A stretch of DNA of 64,000 nucleotides from Ziziphus jujuba (Eukaryota > Streptophyta > Magnoliopsida > Rosales > Rhamnaceae): NCBI RefSeq assembly GCF_031755915.1, contig NC_083390.1, positions 26,102,001-26,166,000 of the forward strand. The letters run 5' to 3'. Shown piece by piece: positions 13,990 through 27,942 of this stretch. Numbering within the stretch: position 1 is the stretch's first letter; each line of letters begins with the position of its first letter. The notes beneath the pieces are model-generated. The model was given only the letters and a program-made list of their open reading frames with translations. It made no database searches and had not been told where the DNA came from. Both the position numbers and the translations under genes were made by a program.

Positions 13990-15648
13990 GGGTTGCTAAC
14001 TCAATGGTAGAGTACTCGAATTTTAAGTACGGCTAGCATCTTTTACACATTTGGATGAAGCAACAGACTTGTCCATACCACCGGTAGAGTTTGTAAGACC
14101 ACGACTGATCATGCAAGGAATGAATGGAAAAAGTAGCATGTCGTATCAATGGAGAATTCTGAGAATATTTCATTCATTATGAATATGTCCAAAACCTTGT
14201 TTAAATTGTTTGAATTCTTGGTATGCCAAAAAAAAAAAAAGAAATTGGAAAATCAATTTCAAGTCGGGTCGAGTGAATAAATGGACAGAGCCCAACTGTG
14301 GCCCCAATTATATGGTAACAAAGAGTAACAAGTTTTTGGTCTTCATTTTTTAATGATTATCCAAATGATTACCCGAACTAATTGGACGTTAAAATATATT
14401 AGTGCTTGATGCGAGAAAGGCTTTTCCATGAGGGATTATCCATTTTTTATGAGTCCTACCTATTAGGTATTCTCCATTATGAGGTGGAGGTAAATGTGTA
14501 GAAGAAGGAAGTATATTGATACAGCGGTTTTTTTCTTTTCTCTTTTTTTTTGTTCAAAATCAAAAGAGTGATTGGATTGCAAAAATAAAGGATTTCTAAC
14601 CATCTTGTTATCTTAGACTGAACATAAACCACTTAGATGAAAAAAAAAGGATATAGAGTCTGCCGATGGTCTTACCTTTTTCCGAGGTATCTATTTTTTT
14701 GGTACAATAATACCTTATTTTGACTATATCGTACTATGTATCATTTGATAACCCAATAAACCCCTTATCTCCGGTTCAAATCGAATTTCAAATGGAAAAA
14801 TTTCAAAGATATTGCGAACTAGATAGATCTCAGCAACACGATCTCCTATACCCATTTATCTTTCGGGAGTATATTTATGCATTTGCTCATGATCATGGTT
14901 TAAATGGATCAAGTTTGCTGGAAAATGTAGGTTATGACAATAAATATAGTTTACTAATTGTAAAAATGTTTAATTACTCAAATGTATCACCAGAATCATT
15001 TGATTATGTCCGCTAATGATTCTGACCAAAATAAATGTTTTGGGTACAACAAGAATTTGTATTCTCAAATGATATCCGAGGGATTTGCAGTCATTGTGGA
15101 AATTCCATTTTCCTTATGATTCCTACTACTAGAATCTTCGAGGCCAGAAATCATCAAATATTCTAATTTACAATCAATTCATTCAAATTTCCATTTTTAT
15201 AGGACAAATTTCCACATTTAAATTATGTATCAGATGTATGAATACCCTACCCCATTCATCTGGAAATCTTGATTCAAACCCTTCGCTATTCAAAAGATGC
15301 CCCTTCTTTTCATTTATTACGGCTTTTTCTTCACGAGTATTATAATTGGAATAGTTTTATTACTCTAAAAAAAACTATTTCTTTTTTTTTTTGAAAAGTA
15401 ATTCAAGATTTTTCTTGTTCCTATATAATTCTCATGTTTATGAATATGAATCCATCTTACTTTTTCTTCGTAATTGATCTTCTCATTTACAATTAACATT
15501 TTCTGGGCTATTTTTTGAGCAAATTTCTTTCTAGGGAAAAATAAAACATCCCGTACAAGAAGTATTTTCTAATGATTTTCCGACGGTCATATGGTTCTTC
15601 ATGGAGCCTCTCATGTATTATGTTAGATATCAAGGAAAATCGATTTTG

Positions 15649-15653
15649 GTTTC
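15649..15653 (+). repeat. Target-site duplication GTTTC (left)
   Basis: GTTTC at 15649-15653 is repeated at 18636-18640, directly flanking the LTR. Five bases is the normal size for LTR-element integration. Confidence 0.9.
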
Positions 15654-18635
15654 TGTCAGGACCCGTCCAGAATTCCTCCTCCGGAACCCTAGACAGCCCT
15701 GATCCCAGGGAAATACCACCGAACCTTCCAACGGAAAATCCGGCAGCACCTCCCCTAAGGGATTTACTTACCACAAATTTACCTGCACTGAAAACACACT
15801 TCAAAAATATCCCCTTATTCCTCCCACAAACTACAAATTGGTTCCACAAATTCCAGCACTTCAAAACAAAAATACAGTAATCCAGTGCAAAATAAATACA
15901 ACAAGAATGAAAGAAATAGTACAACCGCAATAAAGAAGAACAGGGTACTTCACGAAGTAAAACAGCGAGGAAGATCAAGTCCACTCCGAATGAACACCGA
16001 CAACCTGGTACCTAGAGGAACGGAATTTAAGAGTGTGAGATGCTAATCATCTCAGTGAGCGACCCTACTACTATACCATATAATATCACAGTAATACGTA
16101 TAAATACTAATGATTTGGAAATAATATTTTCTCTCAAAACCCTTACAATTCTCTCAGTTGGAAAGGTTCCCCTTTTAAAACAATTTCACAAAACCCTTTA
16201 TCCATATTCCCCGAAAACCAAGACATCAATTAAATACCAGAAGCGGTAACAATTATATTTTTAATTCCAATTCAGTTTCCAAACATTTTATTTTTAAAAC
16301 ACAGTTCTGAAAATCATTTGATGCACCCACTATATACCAGTGGCGCCAACAGTACCCAGCGTCCCAAGGTATCGCCAGACAGGAGGTTATAGAGAGAAAC
16401 CGGCATACGGTCGCGTGGCGTCCCACAGCGCCGTTGCTAACCTGGTGTCCCGGCCAAAGGGGGGTGGCCGCCCTCTCCGATGGCATCCACAGGACACCCT
16501 CATAATATCAACCGCGCGCTACTCACACCCACCTGCGCGCTAATCACAACCGTGTGCACACTAACCATATCACATATACCATATCACATAATCAGAACAC
16601 CAGTACGTGCACGGTGCATCTAAAAATTATAAAATCCATAAATTTAAATCATAAAACAAATTTCACATTTTTCATAAGCATAGCGGGCATAATCCATCCG
16701 CTTGAACCGGGAAATTCTCCACAATTTCCTTATAATCCATACCATAAATTCCATGATTTTCAAATCCACCAACTCCCAAATCCATCAATTCAAATATCCA
16801 CATTTTTTCCAAGCATAAATAATTTCTCGAAATATCATAATCAAATCCCATAATATTTTATGGGCATATTTCATAAAAATTGAAATCACCAACATAACCA
16901 AATATTTTCTTTGAAATATTTGAAAAATCAAATCATGCCCAATTTACCATTAAAACCACACCAATTTCAAAATCCTCAAAACCATAAAATAATTCCACAT
17001 GGCATAAATTGTAGAATTCGCATTTTCTTAAATCCAATAAATTCATAAATAATTCTACAATAAATTCAATAAATATTTGGCACATAGAAATTAAATTCCA
17101 AATATTTAATTCACACATAATATATTCATCAATTAAATTCCCCAAAATTAATTTGAAGGTGGGTCACTCACCTGGAGCACGCAATTAACCCATGATCCAC
17201 TACGGGATCAATTCTACGACTCACCGGTGCTCCTAGAACAAAATTCACAGACAGTCAAATAAATTAATATTTTATTCGGGTAAATAATACCCGGTACCCG
17301 GGGGGTCAAAACACAAACGATATCTAGAATTTACGAGTTATATACCGAATCGAAGCTCGAGTGATGCTAATCACAGATCCGGTCTTAATTTCCGATGATC
17401 GTACCCGACGGGGTCGGAATTTTATCGGGAAGCTTTTCGGGTTTCGGCTCCGCAATTCTCCCAAACCGTCGCGAATTGGTGGAAACGGAAGTCGGATTTG
17501 GGTTCAGGAGGTCGAACACTGCGGACTGGAGCTGGCCGGAATTTTCGGGGTACTCGCCGGAACAGTAATTTCCGGCAGACCGCCACGTCACCGGCAACAG
17601 TCGCCGGAACAGTAATTTCCGACGGTGGCCGTTTGCTGTGAAATTTTGCAGATTTGTATATCGTGAGGAGAGCAATCCAACGGGACCGACGGTGAGCAAA
17701 ACGGAGGTCGGACGGCGGAGAAATCACCGTTTGAAGATTTTCGACCCCTCGCCGGAAAACGCTCCGATCCCGGCGCGTCGGTGGTCCGATGGCCGTGATT
17801 TTTGGTGGGTAGGCCGGACTTGAGGAGAGGATCAAGGCTGTCAGGCGCGTGTGGCCGGAAAATGGCCGGAACAGTGCCGATTCGCGGTGGCCGGCGGTGG
17901 AGGGGAAAAATCGCTGCCAAACTTCGGACGTCCGATCCGGGCGCGTCCGGCGGCCGTTCGCCGTGAAATTTGGAGGTTTTGCCGGAAATGAGGTGGGCAA
18001 GCTTTCTGTCCGGCACATGTACAGTAACTCGGCCGGAACAGTGGCAAAATCCGGTGGCCGGCGGGTCCTCTCTCTCTCTTTCTCTCTCCTCTCTCTCTTT
18101 CTCTCTTCTCTCTCTTTCTCTCTCTTCCCCGAGAGTTTTTCAAAATTAAAACCCTGCGTGACACTGTTCATGCCACATGGACCAATCAGAAACTGACACG
18201 TGGTGTTTCACTGTTCACCGACCCAAAAAAAATATTAAAATAATACGGTATCCGGTAAACTTCAAACGTCCATAACTTTTTAACCGGATGTCCGTTTTGA
18301 GCGTGCCGCTAGTCTGTGAACTCGTATCGACGAGCACTTCACAACCATGCATGAGTCAAAGCTCAATTCCCCATAAACAAAAAGTCAACTCCGGCACCCC
18401 TTGGACAGTTTGGACCGCAACTTGTTTCGTCCATAACTTTCAAACCGTAGCTCCGTTTTCGACGTGCTACCAGTCTACGAACTCAGGGCGTCATGCACTT
18501 CGCCACGGTACCCTAGTCAACTCAAAATTCTCACCGAGTCAAAAAGTCAACTTTTGACCCCCTTCGGTCAACGGTCAACGGTCAACCTCGGTCAACGTGC
18601 ACGGATTCCGGTGCGATTTGGGACGGGGTGTTACA
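15654..18635 (-). mobile_element. Solo LTR, about 3 kb, family L2, inserted in matK
   Basis: The 2982 bp unit begins TGTCAGGACCCGTCC and ends GACGGGGTGTTACA. On the minus strand it starts TGTAACACCCCGTCC, so it has TG...CA termini with imperfect inverted ends. A perfect 5 bp target duplication (GTTTC) flanks it. The same family lies in psbB (37789-38019 and 54849-57635). No primer-binding site, gag or pol is present. The GC-rich middle (about 17360-18200) opens long frames on both strands, which look like base-composition artefacts. Superfamily is uncertain; a giant gypsy LTR or a large non-autonomous element is likely. Confidence 0.85.
18067..18127 (+). repeat. CT-rich microsatellite in the L2 LTR
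   Basis: An imperfect (CT)n/TTTCTC run lies in this LTR. A shorter version is in the other copy near 57113-57138. Confidence 0.85.
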
Positions 18636-19745
18636 GTTTCAAAAGATATGCCTCTTCTAATGAATAAATGGAAATATTTTCTTGTCCTTTCATGGAAATG
18701 TCATTTTTATGTGTGGTCCCAACCAGGAAGGATCAATATAAACCAATTAGCTAACCATTCTTTCGACTTTTTAGGCTATCATATTTCAGTGGTACAGAGT
18801 CAAATGCTAGAACATTCATTTATAATGGATAATGCTATAAAGAAGCTTGATACATTATTCTAATTAGCCCAGTGATTAGATCATTGGCTAAAATGAAATT
18901 TTGTACTACATTAGGACATCCTGTTAGTAAGTTGACGTGGGCCGATTCGTCAAATTTTGAGATTATCAACCGATTTGCCCGTATATGTTGACATCTTTCT
19001 CATTATTTCAGCGAATCCTTTAAAAAAAAAAAAAGAGTTTGTATCAAATAAAATATATACTTCGACTTTCTTGTCTTAAAACTTTGGCTCGTAAACATAA
19101 AAGTACTATACGGGTTTTTTTTGAAAAGATTAGGTTTGGAAGTATTGGAAGAGTTCCAATCATGAACGATTGGCTGTTCGACCATGGAAATGGAAATTAT
19201 CCTTAAATGCTGAAGAGATAACAAACAATTTATTTAGTCATCTATTATGAAATGTTCATGCAGTGAGAGTAAGGGTTGATCAACTGAATATTCAACTTTC
19301 TTAGAGGCTTGTCTAGTGAAGGAGCTGGATTTTAGATGTATACATAGGGAAAGTCGTGTGCAATGAAAAATGCAAGCACGATTTGGGGAGAGATTTTTAC
19401 CTTTTTTTTTTTTTTCTAATTCTATGAATTAAAATTATTTACTCCATCCTACTAGTTACCGGTTCGAGTGCCCATTCTAACTATTTTATCGAAATCATAT
19501 GTATCTAAATTAAATCTGAATTTTAATCCAAATTTTGAAACTTATTTTATATTTATTCAATTTATTTATTTAGTTTATTAAAAAAATGGATGAATCTAGA
19601 TAGATAAAAACCTTGATATATCTATGGATGTTGAATATTGGTTGACATGGGTATATAAGTCTGTTATACTATTGAATAACAAGCCCTCGATTATCTTTTT
19701 ATAGAAAATTCATGTGCTTGGGAGTCCCTGATGATTAATAATTAA

Positions 19746-20813
<1,068 letters not shown>

Positions 20814-20849
20814 GACTTCGGTATTAGTGTATACTGAGTTATTGAACAT

Positions 20850-20903
20850 AAAGGAGCAATAATCAATTTCTTGTTCTAGCAAGAAGTTTGGTATTGCTCC
20901 TTT
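20850..20903 (+). terminator. psbA 3' stem-loop (plastid mRNA end signal, relic)
   Basis: AAAGGAGCAATA at 20850-20861 pairs with TATTGCTCCTTT at 20892-20903. In plastids this inverted repeat stabilises the psbA mRNA end. Here it is only a relic. Confidence 0.8.
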
Positions 20904-20928
20904 ACGAGTTTTTTTACTTAAATTTTTT

Positions 20929-21376
<448 letters not shown>

Positions 21377-21424
21377 TCCAGTAATTACTTACTGTTTGTT
21401 CTCTTTATTGTAATTGAAATTAAA

Positions 21425-21460
21425 CTCGGCCCAATCTTTTAGTAACAGGATTGAGCCGAA
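21425..21460 (+). terminator. rbcL 3' stem-loop relic
   Basis: CTCGGCCCAATCTTTT pairs with AGGATTGAGCCGA across a short loop. This is the usual plastid rbcL 3' inverted repeat. Confidence 0.7.
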
Positions 21461-22162
21461 AACAAAGATTTTATCAATTTTTTATAGATACAGACCTATC
21501 TAGATATACAAGATCTTAAATACAAAATATAAGGCAAAACAACTTAAACGTTTCTATTGTTGTGTTGGATCCACAATTAATCCTATGGATCCTTAGGATT
21601 GGTGTATTTTTTTATTTTTTATATTATATATTTTAATTATCATTTTATAATAATATTTTTATTTTATATATTATTATATATTGCCGTTTCGGACCATGGA
21701 TCGAGTCGAGTATCATAATTTCTTCTACCCATCCTGTATATTGTCCTTTTCATTCTGTGTTGGAATAGAAACTGATTAGTAGGCAAGATTTTACAAAAAA
21801 AGGTTCTTCATATTCATATGAGAAAGCAACTTTTTCTTTTTTAGATGTGAATTTCACACAACATGGAGGAACCCGCTATTTGCTATTTATAATATAAAAA
21901 AAAAACCTTTTTCAATTATTTTGAATTGAAAAAAGATTTCATCCTATTTTATCATATATAAAGAAGAGATACTCCGGATTCTCGCAAGGGAGAATCACTT
22001 TTTTTTTTTTTTTTAGTATCTACTTGTTATTAGTTAATAATCGTAGCGATTGGATTTATATGCTTATTCTGATTCTAAATTCTAATCGGAATATTCAAAT
22101 GATTTTTATCAAATGACTATTCATTTATTGTATTTTCATGTAAATAAGGGCAAGAAAGCTCT
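21461..22162. other. rbcL-accD spacer (no gene seen)
   Basis: AT-rich plastid spacer with A and T runs; no gene recognised. Confidence 0.6.
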
Positions 22163-23848
22163 ATGAAAAAATGTCGGTTCGATTCGATGTTGTTTAGGAA
22201 GGGGTTAGAATATAGGTGTGGGTTAAGTAAATCAATGAATAATTTTGGTGGTCCTATTGAGAATGAAAATACCAATGTAAATAAAGATCCGATTATAAAT
22301 CATATGAATAAAAAAATTCCTAATGTTGATCATTTAGTCGGCGTCAGGAGATACATTTGAAATTTCATATCTGATCAAACTTTTTTCTTTAGGGATAGTA
22401 ATAGGGACCATTAACAAAATATTTTGATATTGACAATCAAATTTTTGAGACTGACACCGATCGTTCTTTTCTTAGTGCACCAAAAAGTTCTTTTTATAGT
22501 TATCAGAATTCTAGTTATCCGAATAATGTATCTAAGAGTGAGGATCCTCACTCTTATCGTTACATGTATGATACTAAATATAGTTGGAATAATCACATTA
22601 CTAGTTGCATTGATAGTTATTTTCGTTCATAAATCAGTACTGATCATTATATTTTAAGTAGTTGTATCAATTCTAATGACAGTTACATTTATAGTTACAT
22701 TCGTGGTGAAAGCGATAAGAGTAGTAAAAGCAGGAGTTCCAATATACGAACCAATACGGATGATAGTGCAAAAACTCTAAGAAAAAGAGAGTTCAAGAGA
22801 GCTCTATCTGAAATAAGAAAAAGAAAAAAGGGATTTAGAGAGAGCTCTAACTCAACTAAAAGAAAACAAATTAAAATTAAATAAAATTTTAAAAGAAAAC
22901 AAATTAAAGAAGACTCTAGCTGAAATAAGAGAAAGAAAAAATGATTTAGCATTTTCTCTAAATCAAATACAAATAAGAGACAGAAAAAGTGATTTAAAGA
23001 TAACTAAAAAATACAAATATTTGTGGGTGCAATACGAAAATTGTTATGGATTAAATTATAAGAAATTTTTTTAAAATTTCAAATGAATATTTGTGAACAT
23101 TGTGGACGTCATTTGAAAATGACTCGTTCAGATAGAATCGAAAGTTCGGTGGATCTAGGTACTTGGGAGCCTCTGGATGAAGATAAGGCCTATACGGATC
23201 CCATAAAATTTCATTTGCGGTAGGAACCTTATAAAGATCATGTTGATTTTAATGAAAGAATGATAGGATTAATTGGTGCTGTTCAAACAGGCATAGGTCG
23301 ACTAAATGGTATTCCTATAGCAATCGGGGTTATGGATTTTCAATTTATTGGGGGTAGTATGGGATCGGTAGTGGGTGAGAAAATCACACGTTTGATCGAA
23401 CATGCTACCAACAAATTATTACCTCTTATTCTAGTTTGTGCTTCTAGAAGGAAGTTTGAGTTTGATGCAAATGGCTAAAATATCTTCTGCTTTATATTAT
23501 TATCAATCAAATAATAAGTTATTTTATGTATCAATCCTTTCATCTCCTACTACAGGTAGGGCGACAGCTAGTTTTGGTATGTTGGGAGATATCATTATTG
23601 CCGAACCAAATTCCTATGTTGCATTTGTGGGCAAAAGAGTAATTGAACAAACATTGAATAAGACAGTACCCGAGGGTGCACAAACAGCTGAACATTTATT
23701 CCATAAGGGCTTATTCGATCTAATCATACCACATAATCCTTTAAAAGTCATTCTGAGTGAGTTATTTCAGTTCCATGCTTTCTTTTCTTTGAATCGAAAA
23801 ATGAAATCAAAAATAAAATTAAAGAGAGTCGTATATCCTTATCCTTAA
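22163..23848 (+). pseudogene. accD: accD, acetyl-CoA carboxylase carboxyltransferase beta subunit (pseudogene)
   Basis: accD transfers carboxyl groups to acetyl-CoA in plastid fatty-acid synthesis. It begins near ATG 22163 (LEYRCGLSKSMNNFGGPIEN). The variable middle is frameshifted and includes an Arg/Lys/Glu-rich expansion at about 22770-23010. The zinc-ribbon region is visible ([11 protein letters not shown], then [13 protein letters not shown] near 23080), with the first Cys of the set changed to Tyr. The catalytic part is split into two frames (23260-23478 and 23438-23848) by a deletion in the CASGGARMQEG segment. Several stops also interrupt it. Confidence 0.92.
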
Positions 23849-24694
23849 TTTTATCCTTAATTTAATATTTAATAAATTCAAAAATTGATTACTTGTTTTG
23901 TGGTAACCAAGTAGTTATTTAGTTTATAGGAAGCAAACTCAAAATTCCAAGAATGAATTTTTCTTTGGTAATGTAAGATTAAATTGGAAAAGGAATCATG
24001 TGGATACTTTTTTTTATCGATAGCCAGTCAGGAAATCTCTATCAAACAAAATAAAAAGAGCGAATTCTATTTCTTTCATCCATAAAATTAGGCAAGGGGG
24101 TCTTGCATCTTTCTATATCCCTCAAGAATCCCCAATTTTACTAAGGATCTCTTTTGTCGGATCGTATTATAACGAATTGTTTTGCGAAGGGAAAAACAAA
24201 AATGAAGAATAATAAAAATAAATAATGAACATAATAAAAAAGTGAATTATCATACATATATTGCATGTAGAAAGATGAATAAGCCCATTTATTTACTTAT
24301 TTTATTTACATATTTACACTTTTGATTTACATTAATTATATTATATACGTACTTAGTATATTCTAGTCTATTATATACTTTACAGACTTATAATATTTTT
24401 TTATTTAATATAAATTAAATATATATATATATATATTAGTCTATAGACTCTTATATTATAGACTCCTTATCATATCCTTATTTTATTATCTTATTTTGTT
24501 ATATCTTAGTATATATACATTATATACCCTTTATTAATAATTAATATTAATTAGTGTATATACTCACTAAGGTATACTCAATATAACAGTATAATTATTA
24601 TATGAATTATAAGATATCTTTATAACAAGTTAAAAGATTAATGTAACAATAAGTAACAGGTATAAATCAAATATTAAATCGAGGTACCCATTCT
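23849..24694. other. accD-psaI spacer (no gene seen)
   Basis: Very AT-rich, with TA-rich tracts around 24300-24600. No coding or RNA gene recognised. Confidence 0.6.
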
Positions 24695-24815
24695 ATGAAA
24701 ATTCTTACCACCTTACCCACTATTTTTGTGCCTTTAGTGGGCTTAGTTTTTTTGGCAATTGCGATGGTTTCTTTATCTCTTCATGTTAAAGAAAAAAAAA
24801 AAACAAATTTTTTTA
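24695..24815 (+). pseudogene. psaI: psaI, photosystem I subunit VIII (altered C-terminus)
   Basis: The start at 24695 gives [19 protein letters not shown] and the single membrane span of this small PSI subunit ([13 protein letters not shown]). An A run after the span changes the frame, so the normal short tail and stop are lost. It sits between accD and ycf4 as in plastomes. Confidence 0.85.
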
Positions 24816-25231
24816 AATACGATGGGGCAAAATCTTATCTATTTTTTTTTTCAAGACTTACGTGATTCATAGCACGGTTATCTATTTATTAGAATATGGT
24901 ATAATGTGTGGCTTCTTTCGAGCATAAGCTCGTATGAATGTGTAAACATGATATATGAGTAACTGAATTAGAGCTATTTTCAAATGGATAGATATCGGAA
25001 TGAACTTTTGAAATGTAAAGTCGATATATGTATGTGGATATCTAGAAGATATCATATGAAAGCGATGTTCGTATTTTAGTATACATATAGGCAATTCGAT
25101 GAATTACTCCTAAAAGTTCACATCATAATAGTGCTAGTTGATGAAAGTTACATCGAAAACAAAAAAATGAAAGTAAATTTTTGTTTGGTTATTCCTCAAT
25201 TCCAATAAAATGCAACTAGATCTAGTATAGT

Positions 25232-25724
25232 ATGAGTTGGCGATCAGACCGTATATGGATAGAACTTATAGCGGGGTCTAAAAAAAGGAGTAATTTCTAC
25301 TAGACCTTTATCCTTTTTTTAGGTTCATTAGGATTTTTATTGATTGGAACTTCCAGTTATTTTGGTAGGAATTTTATATCTTTAGTTCCCTCTCAGCAAA
25401 TAATTTTCTTCCACAAGGGATCATGATGTCTTTCTATGGAGTCACAGGTCTTTTTATTAGTTCCTATTTGTGGTGCCGAATTTCGTGGAATGTAGGTAGT
25501 GGTTATGATTGATTCGATATAAAAGAAGGAATAGTATCTTCCTCCAATTCCTTATGAAAGACATTCAGTCCATTAGAATAGAAGTTAAAGAGGGTATTTA
25601 TGCTCGTTGTGCCCTTTATATAGAAATCGAAGGCCAAGGGTCCATTTCCTTAACTCGCACTAAAGAGAATTTGACTTTACGAGAAATTGAGCAAAAAGCT
25701 ACCAAATTGGCCTATTTCTTGTAA
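25232..25724 (+). pseudogene. ycf4: ycf4, photosystem I assembly factor (pseudogene)
   Basis: The N-terminus MSWRSDRIWIELIAGSKK starts at 25232 and is soon interrupted by a stop. The middle is frameshifted and shortened ([19 protein letters not shown] is readable). The C-terminal half is open from 25509: [18 protein letters not shown] through [13 protein letters not shown]. The usual last residues (RVPIEVF) are missing. It lies between psaI and cemA. Confidence 0.88.
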
Positions 25725-26109
25725 CTAAAGAATGACAACTTTCTTAGCAAGAGGGAAAAAATAAAAACTCAAGAATCCTTCTTTTTATATAGCACAACTT
25801 AACTAAAGTTTCTTCAAAATGCTCATTCGAGCTAAACGTAAACGAACAAGGAACAATCATAAAACGAAATTGCTTTTTTTATTTCGAATTTGAAGTGCAC
25901 TCTTTCTTATTGTATTTCGGTATTGTTTTTCTGTATTCTTTCTAAATTCAAGGACTAACCACTTTACTGAATCACAAATAAAAAATAGGAAATAGATTCA
26001 TGGGCTATATAACCTTTAATGTAATAGAACTGCTGCTTGATAGAAATATAAATAGTAGTATCGAGTCGACAAATGAGGCGAGTTCATTTAAAAATTCCAA
26101 GATGAAAAA

Positions 26110-26791
26110 ATGGCAAAAAAGAAAGCATTCATTTCCCTTATATATCTTTCATTTATAGTATTTTTGCCTTGGTGGATCTCTCTCTCATTTAATAAAAGTA
26201 TGGAATCTTGGGTTACTAATTGGTGGCATACTAGACACTCCGAAATTTGTTTGAATGATATTCAAGAAAAAAAGTATTCTAAAAAAATTCATAGAATTAG
26301 AAGAACTCTCCCTTTTGTATGAAATGATAGAGGAATACCCAGAAACACATTTACCAAAGCCTCACCGTAGAATCTACAAAGAAACGATCCAATTGATCAA
26401 AATGCACAATGAGAATCATACGGATATGTTTTTTCATTTCTCGACAAATATAATCTCTTTCACTATTCTAAGCGGTTATTCTATTCTAGATAATGATGAA
26501 CTTGTTATTCTTAACTCTTGGGTTCAAGAATTCCTATAAAACTTAGGCGACATAATAAATGGGTTTTCAATTCTTTTATTAACTGATTTATGTATAGGAT
26601 TCCATTTGCTACACGGTTGGGAACTAATGATTGGCTCTATCTACAAAGATTTTCGATTTGCTCATAATGATCAAATTATGTTAGGTCTTGTTTCTACTTT
26701 TCCAGTCATTTTAGATACCATTTTTAAATATTGGATCTTTCGTTATTTAAATCCTATATCTCCATCACTTCTAGTCATTTATCTTCAATGA
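26110..26791 (+). pseudogene. cemA: cemA, chloroplast envelope membrane protein (pseudogene)
   Basis: cemA encodes an inner-envelope protein linked to proton and CO2 handling. The frame opens [20 protein letters not shown] and shifts near 26275 ([11 protein letters not shown]). It continues in another frame ([40 protein letters not shown]), is stopped at about 26539, and picks up again ([20 protein letters not shown] to [10 protein letters not shown]). All major segments are present, in at least three frames. Confidence 0.9.
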
Positions 26792-27007
26792 ATGACTGAA
26801 AAATGATAGATCGATTCAATTATAATGCTTGTTACTTTGTACATAAGCAACCCATTCAAAATTGTAGTTATTCTTTCTACCCATATGGGGGCTTCCTTTA
26901 ATGTTTCAGTAAAATTATTTTAGTAAATAGCAGAATCATAGATAGGGAACTATACTAGTGAGTTATCTAATTTTATTGTAGAAATTTTCGGGATCAATGA
27001 CTGGACC

Positions 27008-27942
27008 ATGCAAACTAGAAATACCTTTTCTTTGATAAAGGAAGAGATTACTCGATCAATTTCCATCTTGCTAATTTCCGTCTTGCTCATGATATATATA
27101 ATAACTTGGGCACCCATTTTAAATGCATATCCCATTTTTGCACAACATGTTTATGAAAATCCACAAGAAGCAACCGACCGTATTGTATGTGCCAATTGCC
27201 ATTTAGCCAATAAGCTCGTGGATATCGAGGTTCCACAAGCAGTACTCACTGATACTATATTTGAGGTAGTTGTTCCAATTCCTTACGATCTGCAACTGAA
27301 AAAAGTTATTGCTAATGGTAAAAAAGGAGCTTTGAACATAGGGGTTGTTCTTATTTTACCTGAGGGGTTTGAATTAGCCCCTCCCAATCGTATTTCACCT
27401 GAGATTAAAGAAAAGATAGGCAATCTATCTTTTCAGAGCTATCATCCCACTAAAAAAAATATTCTTATGATAGGTCTTGTTCCTGGTAAGAAATATAGTG
27501 AAATCACCTTTCCTATTCTTTCTCCGGACCCCACTACTAAGAAAGATGTTCACTTCTTAAAATATCCCATATACGTAAGCGACAACAGGGGATGGGGTTA
27601 AATTTATCCTGATGGAAGCATCGGGTATAGTAAGCAAAATCATATGAAAAGAAAAAGGGGGGGATACGAAATCACCATAGTGGATGCAACGAATGGATGT
27701 CAAGTGGTTGATATTATCCCTCCAGGACCAGAACTTCTTGTTTCAGAGGGAGAATCCATCAAACTTGATCAACCAGTAACAAGCAATCCTAATGTGGGAG
27801 GATTTGGTCAGGGGGATGAGGAAACAGTACTTCAAGATCCATTACGTGTCTAAGGACTTTTGCTTTTCTTGGCATCTATTATTTTGGTACAAATAAAAAG
27901 AAACAGTTTGAGAAGGTTCAATTATCCGAAATGAATTTCTAG
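27008..27942 (+). pseudogene. petA: petA, cytochrome f (pseudogene)
   Basis: Cytochrome f is the c-type haem subunit of the b6f complex. The first 197 codons stay open: [20 protein letters not shown], a signal-like hydrophobic stretch, mature start [15 protein letters not shown], and the haem motif CANCH. A TAA at 27599-27601 then interrupts, and about 30 bp in the YPDGSKSNN region are missing. The C-terminal part resumes at 27644 ([32 protein letters not shown]), with a TAA before the membrane anchor. The original stop is at 27940-27942. Confidence 0.92.

Larger units (their letters stand above)
14792..19169 (+). pseudogene. matK: matK, intron maturase K (pseudogene split by a 3 kb LTR)
   Basis: matK normally aids splicing of plastid group II introns. 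The N-terminus is clear from 14792: [20 protein letters not shown], then [20 protein letters not shown]. Frameshifts begin after about 90 codons. The gene is split by the LTR at 15654-18635 and resumes at 18641 with [20 protein letters not shown] and [20 protein letters not shown]. Most of the segment before the normal end is deleted, and the terminal NHE stop codon TGA has become CGA (19167-19169). Confidence 0.9.
13990..19478 (+). pseudogene. trnK-UUU: trnK-UUU split tRNA gene enclosing matK (disrupted)
   Basis: The 5' exon is 13990-14026 (GGGTTGCTAACTCAATGGTA through CTTTTAA-like sequence with the TTT anticodon). The group II intron holds matK, and intron domain sequence follows matK at about 19250-19400. 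The 3' exon is badly altered at about 19445-19478, recognised by ACTAGTTACCGGTTCGAG. A 3 kb solo LTR interrupts the intron. The tRNA could not be spliced or folded normally. Confidence 0.8.

Noticed and set aside
17361..18196. Long overlapping open frames on both strands in the GC-rich part of the L2 LTR (up to 249 codons)
   Set aside because: All frames are open together, they are rich in Arg/Pro/Ser low-complexity sequence, and equivalents in the other L2 copy (56446-57197) are not conserved as protein. This is a base-composition effect.
24300..24600. TA-rich tract as an origin or CRISPR-like array
   Set aside because: No regular repeat-spacer structure or conserved unit; just AT-rich spacer between accD and psaI.
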